This document shows, one piece after another, positions 1 to 6,512 of a DNA stretch of 21,302 nt. Positions within the stretch are counted from its first letter, which is position 1; each line of letters starts with the position of its first letter. The notes under the pieces are model-generated. The model made no database searches. It was given only the letters and a program-made list of their open reading frames with translations, and was not told the DNA's origin. The DNA comes from an uncultured Parabacteroides sp. Lineage in GTDB: Bacteria; Bacteroidota; Bacteroidia; Bacteroidales; Tannerellaceae. A program made the translations under genes and the position numbers. The stretch covers positions 1 to 21,302 of the forward strand of contig CAJTMR010000037.1 of the NCBI GenBank assembly GCA_910577325.1. Direction: 5' to 3'.

Positions 1-438
1 TCTCTTATAAGATCTCACTAATCATAGTCAAGAGACTTTGGTATGCAAAATCTTTACGTAAATTTTAACTGTCAAGGTTCTTTTTTCATAGTTAAAGTTC
101 CAACAATTCAAAGATCCACATTATTTTCTGAGTACACAAGATTTTTTTAAACTATTTTGATTATTATGTCATAAAACATGCTTTAACTGCTATTTTGATG
201 CGGTTACCCTGTATGATCCATAATTTATATTGCAAGTCATATAAGAAAAACTAATACCCTTCGACCAGATATAATGCAAAACAAAAATTTAATCCTATGA
301 ATTAAAAGGAATAGCTCTGCAAAAGCGTCATAGGTAGCGGTTCAATCAAAAAGAATTAGCACTTTTACAAAATTCATCTTACATTTGTAACCAAAGTGCA
401 GTAAACGCGTTCTTAAGTATAATATAAAAAAGACAGAC
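1..438. other. AT-rich intergenic region without a gene
   Basis: No convincing reading frame is present on either strand. The DNA is very AT-rich and has stops in every frame. A short reverse-strand frame starting inside the head-GIN gene and running into this region is a shadow. The only signal I can support is the promoter near 380-387 that serves the gene at 439. No clear hairpin terminator or tRNA is visible. Confidence 0.6.
380..387 (+). promoter_or_regulatory. Bacteroidetes -7 box for the head-GIN gene
   Basis: TACATTTG matches the Bacteroidetes primary sigma factor -7 consensus TAnnTTTG. It lies 51 bases before the ATG at 439, which implies a leader of about 45 bases. No good TTTG is found at the -33 position, so the match is half of the full consensus. 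Confidence 0.5.
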
Positions 439-1224
439 ATGAAAACAAAAGGTTTACTAATGATTGCTTTTCTGATAGGGATGTTTTTTTCAACCCAAGC
501 AGCAGACCATGTAAAAGGAAACGGAAAACTCTCTACCAAGAAAATAACGATTGACGACTTCAATGCCATCAAGTTCGACGGGGTGATTGACTTCAATTAT
601 GAGCAGTCGGAATCCACTCCACATATCGAAATAACCATAGATGAAAACTTGCATCCGTATGTAAACATTGATATAAAAGACCGTGTTCTGACCGTTGGAT
701 TCAAAGGCGTAAAGGTAGATCATTTCACCAAATTCATCGTCAAAACCAATTCCAAATGGTTGAAAGAGGTAAAAGCTTCCGGTAACGCGAACTTCATAGC
801 CAACAGCCCGTTGACTGGCGACGAGTTGAAAATCAATGCCAATTCCAATTGCCTCATCCAACTAAAGCAGAAAGTCGAAGTCGGCAAACTCGACCTGAAC
901 GTGTCGGGCAGTGCCAACATGGTCGTGAATGAGCTAAAAGCCGACAAACTGGAATGCAGCATCAACGGCTCCGGCACGATCAACCTGAAAACAGGAAATG
1001 CTGAAGAGGCGGACTACAACATCACGACCGATGGTGAAATCATGGCTTTCGGAGTAGCCGTACCTGAAGTGAACTGTAAAATAACCGGGAAAGGTTCCGC
1101 CCAGATCCATCCGACCAACAACCTGAAAGCCTCAATTGTAGGCAAAGGAAATATTCGCTACAAAGGTCCGACAGCCGTACAGCAGAAAATCATCGGAAAA
1201 GGAGTCGTTGAAGAAATAAAATAA
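439..1224 (+). CDS. Exported head-GIN domain (DUF2807-like) protein
   Basis: The 261-residue protein has an N-terminal signal peptide: Lys at residues 3 and 5, a hydrophobic stretch at about 6-19, and probable cleavage near the A-A at 21-22. The rest looks like the putative auto-transporter adhesin head-GIN domain of Bacteroidetes: repeated beta-strand units with Gly/Asn turns such as KASGNAN, NVSGSANM, SINGSGTI, TGKGSAQI and VGKGNIRYKG. This family is predicted to be a periplasmic or surface right-handed beta-helix of unknown molecular role. I see no lipobox and no catalytic motif. The gene stands alone on the plus strand, has its own promoter, and converges with the epimerase gene with only 29 bases between the two stops. 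The ATG is well supported because the signal peptide begins immediately. Confidence 0.85.
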   Translation: MKTKGLLMIAFLIGMFFSTQAADHVKGNGKLSTKKITIDDFNAIKFDGVIDFNYEQSESTPHIEITIDENLHPYVNIDIKDRVLTVGFKGVKVDHFTKFIVKTNSKWLKEVKASGNANFIANSPLTGDELKINANSNCLIQLKQKVEVGKLDLNVSGSANMVVNELKADKLECSINGSGTINLKTGNAEEADYNITTDGEIMAFGVAVPEVNCKITGKGSAQIHPTNNLKASIVGKGNIRYKGPTAVQQKIIGKGVVEEIK

Positions 1225-1253
1225 AAACACAAAACGACAAAAAAGAAGCTGAC

Positions 1254-2264
1254 CTACAACCAGCCTTCCTTCCGATACCATTCTATGCTTTCTTCCAGGC
1301 CGCGACGTAACGGATAAGCTGGGACAAAGCCCAATTCATCCTGAAGCGGTGTAACATCACAAATCCAGTTGCGCTGTTTCAGGATTATATATTTATCCGT
1401 ATTCAATGTCATGCTCTTCTTCAACAGCCTGCCTATCCACTCGGATACCTGACAAGCTATGCGCACTAACCCTAAAGGGATACGGGCATGTAGGACATAC
1501 TTCTTCGGTAATATTTCCTGTATCATCCGAGCAAACGATTCATCCGTATAGACATCACCGTCCGCGACGAAATAATGGCGGTTTCGTACGTCCTCATGCT
1601 CCAAAACGAGGAAAGCAACGGTAGCCAGATCTTTTACATATATAAAAGTAATACGCTGAGGTGTAAAACCGACAGCAAAGTCAAAACCAGACTTTATACT
1701 TTTTATCTCCATGAAGTAATCTTTCTCACCCGGTCCATACACTCCTGTCGGACGTAGGATCACATACGGGAAATAAGATTGATGGCGCAAATAATTCTCG
1801 GCCTCCAACTTACTCTTTCCATAGTCCGTATCAGGCAATTGAGGATCATCCGGAGAAATAGGGCGAAACGTTTTCTCGTCTCCACGACCATAGCTGCTGA
1901 GACTGCTCATCAGGATAAATTTATCAGGCTTACAATTCGCTGCAGCAAGTGCCTCGACCAAGTTAGCCGTATTCCGGGCGTTAATACGATAAAAGTTCTT
2001 TTTATCAAGTGTTTTCGTCAAACCGGCATTATGAATTATATAATCCCAAGAACCATACTCACGTACAAAATCGACTAACTGGGCTGTCAATAATTCACGA
2101 TCGGAATATTTCAAATCGATAAAACGAATCCGTTCATCCTGCAAATTGACACGGCTACTTGTCGAACGGACACCCGCCCATACTTCATATCCTCTTTCAA
2201 GCGCCTCCTTCACCAAAAAACCACCAATAAAGCCACTAGCTCCGGTAATCAAAATCCTTTTCAT
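1254..2264 (-). CDS. NAD-dependent epimerase/dehydratase (extended SDR)
   Basis: This 336-residue protein is an extended short-chain dehydrogenase/reductase. It shows the N-terminal Rossmann motif TGASGFIG (residues 7-14), an HNAG motif (78-81), the catalytic serine region MSSLSSYG (119-126), and the active-site YxxxK as YGKSK (Y148, K152). PTGVYGPG follows, as in nucleotide-sugar epimerases and dehydratases. Such enzymes use NAD(P) to epimerise, reduce or dehydrate nucleotide sugars or related substrates in the cytoplasm. The substrate cannot be read from sequence. It starts 50 bases after the stop of the small membrane protein gene and may be the last gene of the metal-transport cluster, although an AT-rich hairpin lies in the gap. 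Confidence 0.85.
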   Translation of the reverse strand: MKRILITGASGFIGGFLVKEALERGYEVWAGVRSTSSRVNLQDERIRFIDLKYSDRELLTAQLVDFVREYGSWDYIIHNAGLTKTLDKKNFYRINARNTANLVEALAAANCKPDKFILMSSLSSYGRGDEKTFRPISPDDPQLPDTDYGKSKLEAENYLRHQSYFPYVILRPTGVYGPGEKDYFMEIKSIKSGFDFAVGFTPQRITFIYVKDLATVAFLVLEHEDVRNRHYFVADGDVYTDESFARMIQEILPKKYVLHARIPLGLVRIACQVSEWIGRLLKKSMTLNTDKYIILKQRNWICDVTPLQDELGFVPAYPLRRGLEESIEWYRKEGWL

Positions 2265-2286
2265 AATTGAAAATTTAAAAACCAGA

Positions 2287-2320
2287 AATTAAGAATTGGA
2301 GAAAATGACAATTCTTAATT
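2287..2320. repeat. Perfect 12-bp inverted repeat between small ORF and epimerase
   Basis: AATTAAGAATTG and CAATTCTTAATT form a perfect 12-bp stem with a 10-base loop. The repeat spans the stop codon (2315-2317) of the small membrane protein gene. On the minus strand a TTTTTAAATTTT stretch follows a few bases later, so it could be a weak terminator or an mRNA-stabilising hairpin inside the operon. Confidence 0.5.
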
Positions 2321-2521
2321 CCTTTTAATGTAATAGGTATAATAATACAACAACAGCCCGATCCAATTCAATACGACAATCGTCAGTATCCAAAGAATTT
2401 TCTGTCCACGACTGATGAAAGGATTCTGCCTCACAGCGGTAATGCCGAAAAGAATCACCGCGATACCGACGATATATCCGACCTCCGGTAAACTTATCAA
2501 ACACAGGTTACTCATGTTCAT
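2315..2521 (-). CDS. Small two-helix membrane protein (PLDc_N-like)
   Basis: The 68-residue protein has two hydrophobic segments, about 11-29 and 42-61, separated by a short polar loop containing RQNPFISRGQK. The second segment, with WILTIVVLNWIGLLLYYYTYY, resembles the phospholipase D nuclease N-terminal (PLDc_N) membrane domain, which occurs as stand-alone small proteins. The function of these is unknown. Its ATG overlaps the end of the ABC ATPase gene by 14 bases, so it is translationally linked to it. At this size and with two helices it cannot be the missing metal permease. A role in the same membrane process is inference only. Confidence 0.7.
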   Translation of the reverse strand: MNMSNLCLISLPEVGYIVGIAVILFGITAVRQNPFISRGQKILWILTIVVLNWIGLLLYYYTYYIKRN

Positions 2522-3269
2522 GTCTTTTCAAAACCCGGTGCGGCAAATCTCCATGTCCGATCAATTCTATCGGGCAGGCATATTTCTCGCCCAGCCACTC
2601 TTCAGACACATCCGCTCTGGGATGGTAATGTAATGTTTCGTTTACACAAGCGATATTTTTCACCATCGCCAATACAGTCCCGATATCGTGCGAAACCAGG
2701 ATGATCGCACTCTCCTTATTGATCTCATCCAAAAGCTTATAAAAATGAGACTCAAATCGCTTGTCCACATACGAATTCGGCTCATCCAATATCAGGACTT
2801 GCGGACGGGAAACTATGGAACGCCCCAACAGCACACGCTGCAACTGTCCGCCGGATAACTCGCCGATTGCCTGATCCGCCAAGCCTTCCAGTCCCATTTT
2901 TCCAAGTACCTCCTCCACACGTTGTTTTTGGCTTGTACTATAAGAACGGAAAAGCGGCTTTTCCGAAGCCAGCCCCGAAGCCACCACCTCACGGACGGAA
3001 ATCGGGAAATTCTTATCAATGTTGTTCAACTGAGGAAGATAACCGATGCGCAAGGAAGGGACAAACTGCCCATCCTCATAAAAGCGAATCATGCCGGAGA
3101 CAGGCGACAACAGACCGAGTATAACTTTCAGCAAGGTCGTCTTCCCCCCCCCATTTGGTCCGATAATCCCCAGGAAATCATCTTTCCAGATCGTCAGAGA
3201 GATATCCCGCAATACGGTTTTATTTCCGTATGCAACCGTAACATCTTTTATATCAATTAGTTTCTCCAT
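2508..3269 (-). CDS. znuC: Metal (zinc-type) ABC transporter ATP-binding protein
   Basis: The protein is 253 residues from the ATG at 3269. An in-frame TTG one codon upstream is a less likely start. All ABC ATPase motifs are present: Walker A GPNGGGKTT (about 37-45), Q-loop in YLPQ (near 80), signature LSGGQLQR (138-145), Walker B VLILDEP (158-164) and the switch histidine in VSHD (194). The C-terminal segment CPIELIGHG..PHRVL and the ending HEHE are typical of the ZnuC/MntB-type branch in Bacteroidetes. It energises uptake of a divalent metal, probably zinc, with the lipoprotein encoded just upstream. The two genes overlap by 17 bases, indicating translational coupling. No permease gene follows or precedes it here. 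Confidence 0.88.
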   Translation of the reverse strand: MEKLIDIKDVTVAYGNKTVLRDISLTIWKDDFLGIIGPNGGGKTTLLKVILGLLSPVSGMIRFYEDGQFVPSLRIGYLPQLNNIDKNFPISVREVVASGLASEKPLFRSYSTSQKQRVEEVLGKMGLEGLADQAIGELSGGQLQRVLLGRSIVSRPQVLILDEPNSYVDKRFESHFYKLLDEINKESAIILVSHDIGTVLAMVKNIACVNETLHYHPRADVSEEWLGEKYACPIELIGHGDLPHRVLKRHEHE

Positions 3270-4113
3270 CAACCAATGCTTTTGCTATATGAATCAGTTC
3301 CGTATTCCAATGATAATCCAAAGGGTTGATTTTCACAAGCCGGCAACCTGTTTCCTTGGCAATCAGTTCGGCATTTTTTTGATCGAACTCCTGCTGGATA
3401 AAAACGACTTTCGTATGGTGTTCCTTTGCCGTTGCTACCAATTGTTTCAACTGAGCAGGCGAGGGTTCTTTTCCATCCATCTCGATACAAAGCTGGATGA
3501 GGTCGAATTCATCGGCAAAATAAGTCAAAGCAGGATGATAGATGATAAAAGTACGATTGCCCAGTGGATCAAGCAGACGCTTGATTTCTGCCTCCGTCTT
3601 ATCTATCTCTACCAGTAAATCATTATAATTCTTCCAATAATACTCCGTATTCTCCTTATCCAGTTCGATAAAAGCATTCAGTGTATTCCAAGCAATGACC
3701 TTTGCCCCTTCGATGGAACTCCAGATATGCGGATCGATACCACCCGCATGATGATGATCGTCATCATGGTGTGTAAACTGCATGCCCTGCGAGACATCGA
3801 ATATTTTCAAATCGGGATTATTCTCGCGAATCTTCTGCATCCATACCTGCTCGAAACCGATATAACCGATTTGCAGATACGCTTCGCTCTGTCCGATCCG
3901 CATCATCTGCCTCGGAGTTGGATCATACGTCTCCGGACTCTGCCCAGATGGAACTACGCAATGGATAGAAAACTTATCTCCTGCAATCTTTTCGGCAAAA
4001 AAATGTTGCGGCTCTATCGTCACCGTCACCACCTTTCCTTCCGTCTGCTTTCCGGTACATGCGGTAAGCAGAAACAGTACCGTCAACAAAATATATACTC
4101 CGGTATATTTCAT
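3253..4113 (-). CDS. znuA: Metal-binding lipoprotein of zinc ABC transporter (ZnuA-like)
   Basis: The 286-residue protein has a lipoprotein signal with lipobox LTAC (Cys19), and belongs to the cluster A-I (TroA/ZnuA) metal-binding family. Visible hallmarks are IEPQHFFAEKIAGD near 33-46, the His-rich loop HHDDDHHH (115-122) followed by DPHIW (127-131), and the central YHPALTYFADEF. The His-rich loop favours zinc over manganese. One oddity is that the usual first ligand motif PHxYxPTP is here SPETYDPTP (59-67), placing Glu at a position that is His in classical ZnuA. The gene is first in its cluster, with a -7 box 26 bases upstream, and overlaps the ATPase gene. It should capture the metal in the periplasm and deliver it to a permease encoded elsewhere. 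Confidence 0.87.
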   Translation of the reverse strand: MKYTGVYILLTVLFLLTACTGKQTEGKVVTVTIEPQHFFAEKIAGDKFSIHCVVPSGQSPETYDPTPRQMMRIGQSEAYLQIGYIGFEQVWMQKIRENNPDLKIFDVSQGMQFTHHDDDHHHAGGIDPHIWSSIEGAKVIAWNTLNAFIELDKENTEYYWKNYNDLLVEIDKTEAEIKRLLDPLGNRTFIIYHPALTYFADEFDLIQLCIEMDGKEPSPAQLKQLVATAKEHHTKVVFIQQEFDQKNAELIAKETGCRLVKINPLDYHWNTELIHIAKALVDGETN

Positions 4114-4138
4114 CTTATTTTTTATTTTGACAAGGATA

Positions 4139-4146
4139 CAAAGATA
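4139..4146 (-). promoter_or_regulatory. -7 box for the znuA cluster
   Basis: On the minus strand this reads TATCTTTG, a full match to TAnnTTTG, 26 bases before the znuA ATG. The -33 region would fall in the A-tract at about 4164-4169 (TTTT on the minus strand), which is also the T-tail of the tRNA-Leu terminator. No obvious Zur operator palindrome could be recognised. Confidence 0.55.
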
Positions 4147-4162
4147 GGAACATCCGAGAAAT

Positions 4163-4199
4163 AAAAAAAGAGCTTGCTCTTAATCGAACAAACTCTTTT
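4163..4199 (-). terminator. Intrinsic terminator of tRNA-Leu
   Basis: On the minus strand AAAAGAGTTTGTTC pairs with GAGCAAGCTCTTTT (14 bp including two G-U pairs) around a six-base loop, followed by a T-run. It begins two bases after the tRNA 3' end, as expected for a tRNA terminator, and insulates the downstream znuA cluster. Confidence 0.85.
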
Positions 4200-4200
4200 G

Positions 4201-4282
4201 TGCGGCTGAAGGGACTCGAACCCCCACGCCGTGAAGCATCAGATCCTAAGTCTGACGTGGCTACCAATTACACCACAGCCGC
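4201..4282 (-). tRNA. tRNA-Leu (anticodon UAG)
   Basis: A class II tRNA of 82 bases. The acceptor stem GCGGCTG pairs perfectly with CAGCCGC and is followed by discriminator A. The anticodon stem TCAGA/TCTGA encloses loop CTTAGGA, giving anticodon TAG, which reads CUN leucine codons. A long variable arm and the T-loop TTCGAGT are present. CCA is not encoded. It has its own promoter at 4293-4323 and a terminator immediately downstream. Confidence 0.95.
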
Positions 4283-4292
4283 ATTGCGTTTG

Positions 4293-4323
4293 CAAAGATA
4301 AACAAATTTTGTCAATATACAAA
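4293..4323 (-). promoter_or_regulatory. Full-consensus promoter of tRNA-Leu
   Basis: On the minus strand TTTG (4320-4323) is followed after exactly 19 bases by TATCTTTG (4293-4300). This matches the Bacteroidetes -33/-7 promoter consensus in both boxes and spacing. The transcript would start only a few bases before the tRNA 5' end at 4282. Confidence 0.8.
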
Positions 4324-4518
4324 TATTGCCGGAGAGATTTTAGAGTAACTGTGCCAAATGTGGTGCAACTCGTTCATACCCGCTACCGCGGCGTACATGA
4401 TTTCCTGATCAACAGGTCGGCCACAATTTATTGCTTTTTTGGGAACAATCAAGTATATAATTTCACGGACAACCTCCATGTAGCTGCTGCCCTTTGCATC
4501 CTCTGGTAAGTGGGTCAT
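4312..4518 (-). CDS. Doubtful 68-residue hypothetical protein or gene remnant
   Basis: An ATG-started minus-strand frame encodes 68 residues with protein-like composition, for example GRPVDQEIMYAAVAGMNELHHIW. I recognise no domain, signal peptide or membrane segment. It lies 42 bases after the S41 protease stop. Its 3' end runs into the -33 box of the tRNA-Leu promoter, so it could be the decayed end of a lost gene or a chance frame. There is no obvious ribosome binding site or promoter. Confidence 0.25.
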   Translation of the reverse strand: MTHLPEDAKGSSYMEVVREIIYLIVPKKAINCGRPVDQEIMYAAVAGMNELHHIWHSYSKISPAIFVY

Positions 4519-4560
4519 TTAGTAGGTAGAAAAGGTAGAAAACACGGGAGTATAGGCAAC

Positions 4561-5583
4561 TTAAGTACCCTGTAAGGCAACAATAGGAGTCGATTTGTTC
4601 ATTAGCAACAACTCTATCGCCGCCTCTATGATCGTATCCTGTCCTTTCATAATATCCTCTCTCGTAATGGCTACCGTAGTATCGGGATCAATTCCGAACT
4701 CCGTATGCTGTCTGTTCACGTCCAGAACCGGACAGGCAGAGAACCGGACACTCCATCCGTTCGGTAATTCCGAACTAAAAGGCAAACCGCTACCACCTCC
4801 CGTACGGTCACCCATGACTATGACTTGCGGAAGGAGACGCATTACATTGACAAAATCGTTCGTAGCACTATAGGAATGCCGGTTGGTCAAGACTATGACC
4901 GGGCGCAACCAACGGATACGATCAGACGGAGAAAGATAGACCGGATTGGGCTCGGTGAAATCGTCATGGCCGTTTCCTTTCTTATATTGCGTGTAACCCG
5001 TCAAAATTCTTTCCTCAAGAAAACGCGATGCGATGCGGTCGGAATAGAGCATGGAACCGCCCCCATTGTCACGCACATCAAATATCAATCCTTTGCAATC
5101 TTTGAAATGTGTCAACATATAATCAAGATTGTTTTCACCCACACTGTTCGAAAAACTGCCATAATAGACATATCCGATCTTATCATCTGCCAACCGCTTA
5201 TACTTCATTCCTCCGGCAATCTTATAGTCCGTACCGAGATAATTGTCCTGTATTTCTTTATAGAAATTGGTCGGATAATCTTCATACCAAGCCCAGTAAC
5301 GGGACATATCGAAAGAAGAGATCAAATTGGTATGCCCGTCTTTTACCTCGGCAAGCATCTTACCGAGGATATCAAACAATTCGTATTGGTTCATCGTGTC
5401 CCCCACAAGTCGGTCATACCGTTCATGCACGTCGTCCCAATCCACATCTTTAAAAGTAAAGAAGCAGTAATTCTCGTCCATAATACGCCAAAGCGCCTCA
5501 AAGTTATCACGAGGAGACGAATTATATTCCGTCGCTTTCTCGCAACTAGAAAACAAGACACAAAATAGAAGAAGATATTTCAT
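4561..5583 (-). CDS. S41-family (tricorn/C-terminal-processing-like) peptidase lipoprotein
   Basis: The 340-residue protein begins with a short lipoprotein signal ending in LFSSC (Cys14), so it is probably anchored in the envelope. The peptidase S41 core is recognisable: KDGHTNL (81-87, candidate His84), the substrate-loop motif DVRDNGGG (169-176), the nucleophile region TNRHSYSATNDF with candidate Ser239, and GDRTGGGSG (258-266). There is no PDZ domain between the N-terminal helical part and the protease core, in contrast to CtpA/Prc, so it resembles the smaller Bacteroidetes S41 lipoproteins. The substrate is unknown. It follows the outer-membrane-like gene by 60 bases and may be co-transcribed with parC and that gene. 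Confidence 0.85.
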   Translation of the reverse strand: MKYLLLFCVLFSSCEKATEYNSSPRDNFEALWRIMDENYCFFTFKDVDWDDVHERYDRLVGDTMNQYELFDILGKMLAEVKDGHTNLISSFDMSRYWAWYEDYPTNFYKEIQDNYLGTDYKIAGGMKYKRLADDKIGYVYYGSFSNSVGENNLDYMLTHFKDCKGLIFDVRDNGGGSMLYSDRIASRFLEERILTGYTQYKKGNGHDDFTEPNPVYLSPSDRIRWLRPVIVLTNRHSYSATNDFVNVMRLLPQVIVMGDRTGGGSGLPFSSELPNGWSVRFSACPVLDVNRQHTEFGIDPDTTVAITREDIMKGQDTIIEAAIELLLMNKSTPIVALQGT

Positions 5584-5643
5584 TAAATTGAAAAATAAAA
5601 GTTGAAAATCAAGAGTTCAATAATAGTAACCGAACATTTCATT

Positions 5644-6510
5644 TTAATAGTACCCGCTCCTGTACCGATGCACATTCCTCTTCAAACGCTTACCGCTGAA
5701 AGAGACAAATTCCTTTACAACTCCGACCATGAACGAGTTGGAAAGGACATGCGTTTTGATATGGTTTACATCTGTCCGATACATATTATTCAGGTAGCCA
5801 ACCCGAAACGTAAAGTCAGACATTGGCACATCGAGCGTGAAATAGTTCCGCATCACAAACTTATTATGAAACGAACCGAACCGTACGATCCCGTTCTTGC
5901 TACCCTGTGTCAAGAAATAATACGGTTCTCCCTTATGTACCGAGAAGAACACGCCAGCAAACGGCATCTCCGCCTGATAACGGAACGTAAGCGGGAAGTC
6001 CTTGATTTCGAAGTTATGGATTGCCATGACCGACAAGTTCAAATCGAAGTCAGCTTTGCCGGAAACCGGGTTGTTGCTATTACGCGTATTATAGATAAAA
6101 CCACCCGAAAGACGTGCGGAAGCACCGGTCAAGACTTTCAATCCAGGCAGCACTTGCAGAAAACGATAATGATACCCCAGGCTGTAATCCAAGAATCCGG
6201 CATATTCGCTTGCCACCCCTGCGGCGTTGCGGGTAGAACCGAACTCCACGTTTATCAATTGCTGGCGGGAGACGTTATAGTCTGCTAATCGTACAACCCG
6301 CATCCGTTCATTGAGAATTCGCGCTACCCAGCCCGTATAATTGATATCCGTACCGGGGGAGAGGTAGGTATCACGCAAGTTATAGCCACCAATTCCGATC
6401 ATCGTACTCCCGTTGACCGAACAGAGTGCTTCATTCTCCCCGGACTGAGCCATCAACGACACCCTCCCCAAAAGGAACAGGGTACAAAAGACAAGGAAAG
6501 AATATTTCAT
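5644..6510 (-). CDS. Exported outer-membrane-like protein (DUF3316-like)
   Basis: The 288-residue protein has a signal peptide (hydrophobic at about 4-20, cleavage near MAQ at 20-22). The remainder has alternating amphipathic beta strands rich in aromatic residues, such as GYHYRFLQVLPGLKVLTGASARLSGG and FTFRVGYLNNMYR, suggesting a small beta-barrel or periplasmic beta protein. It resembles the Bacteroidetes DUF3316 family, though this is tentative and the function of that family is unknown. It starts 2 bases after the parC stop, so it is almost certainly co-transcribed and perhaps translationally coupled with parC. Confidence 0.7.
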   Translation of the reverse strand: MKYSFLVFCTLFLLGRVSLMAQSGENEALCSVNGSTMIGIGGYNLRDTYLSPGTDINYTGWVARILNERMRVVRLADYNVSRQQLINVEFGSTRNAAGVASEYAGFLDYSLGYHYRFLQVLPGLKVLTGASARLSGGFIYNTRNSNNPVSGKADFDLNLSVMAIHNFEIKDFPLTFRYQAEMPFAGVFFSVHKGEPYYFLTQGSKNGIVRFGSFHNKFVMRNYFTLDVPMSDFTFRVGYLNNMYRTDVNHIKTHVLSNSFMVGVVKEFVSFSGKRLKRNVHRYRSGYY

Positions 6511-6512
6511 TT

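Noticed and set aside
4825..5568. 247-residue plus-strand frame opposite the S41 protease
   Set aside because: It is entirely antisense to a protein with clear S41 motifs and lacks any recognisable domain.
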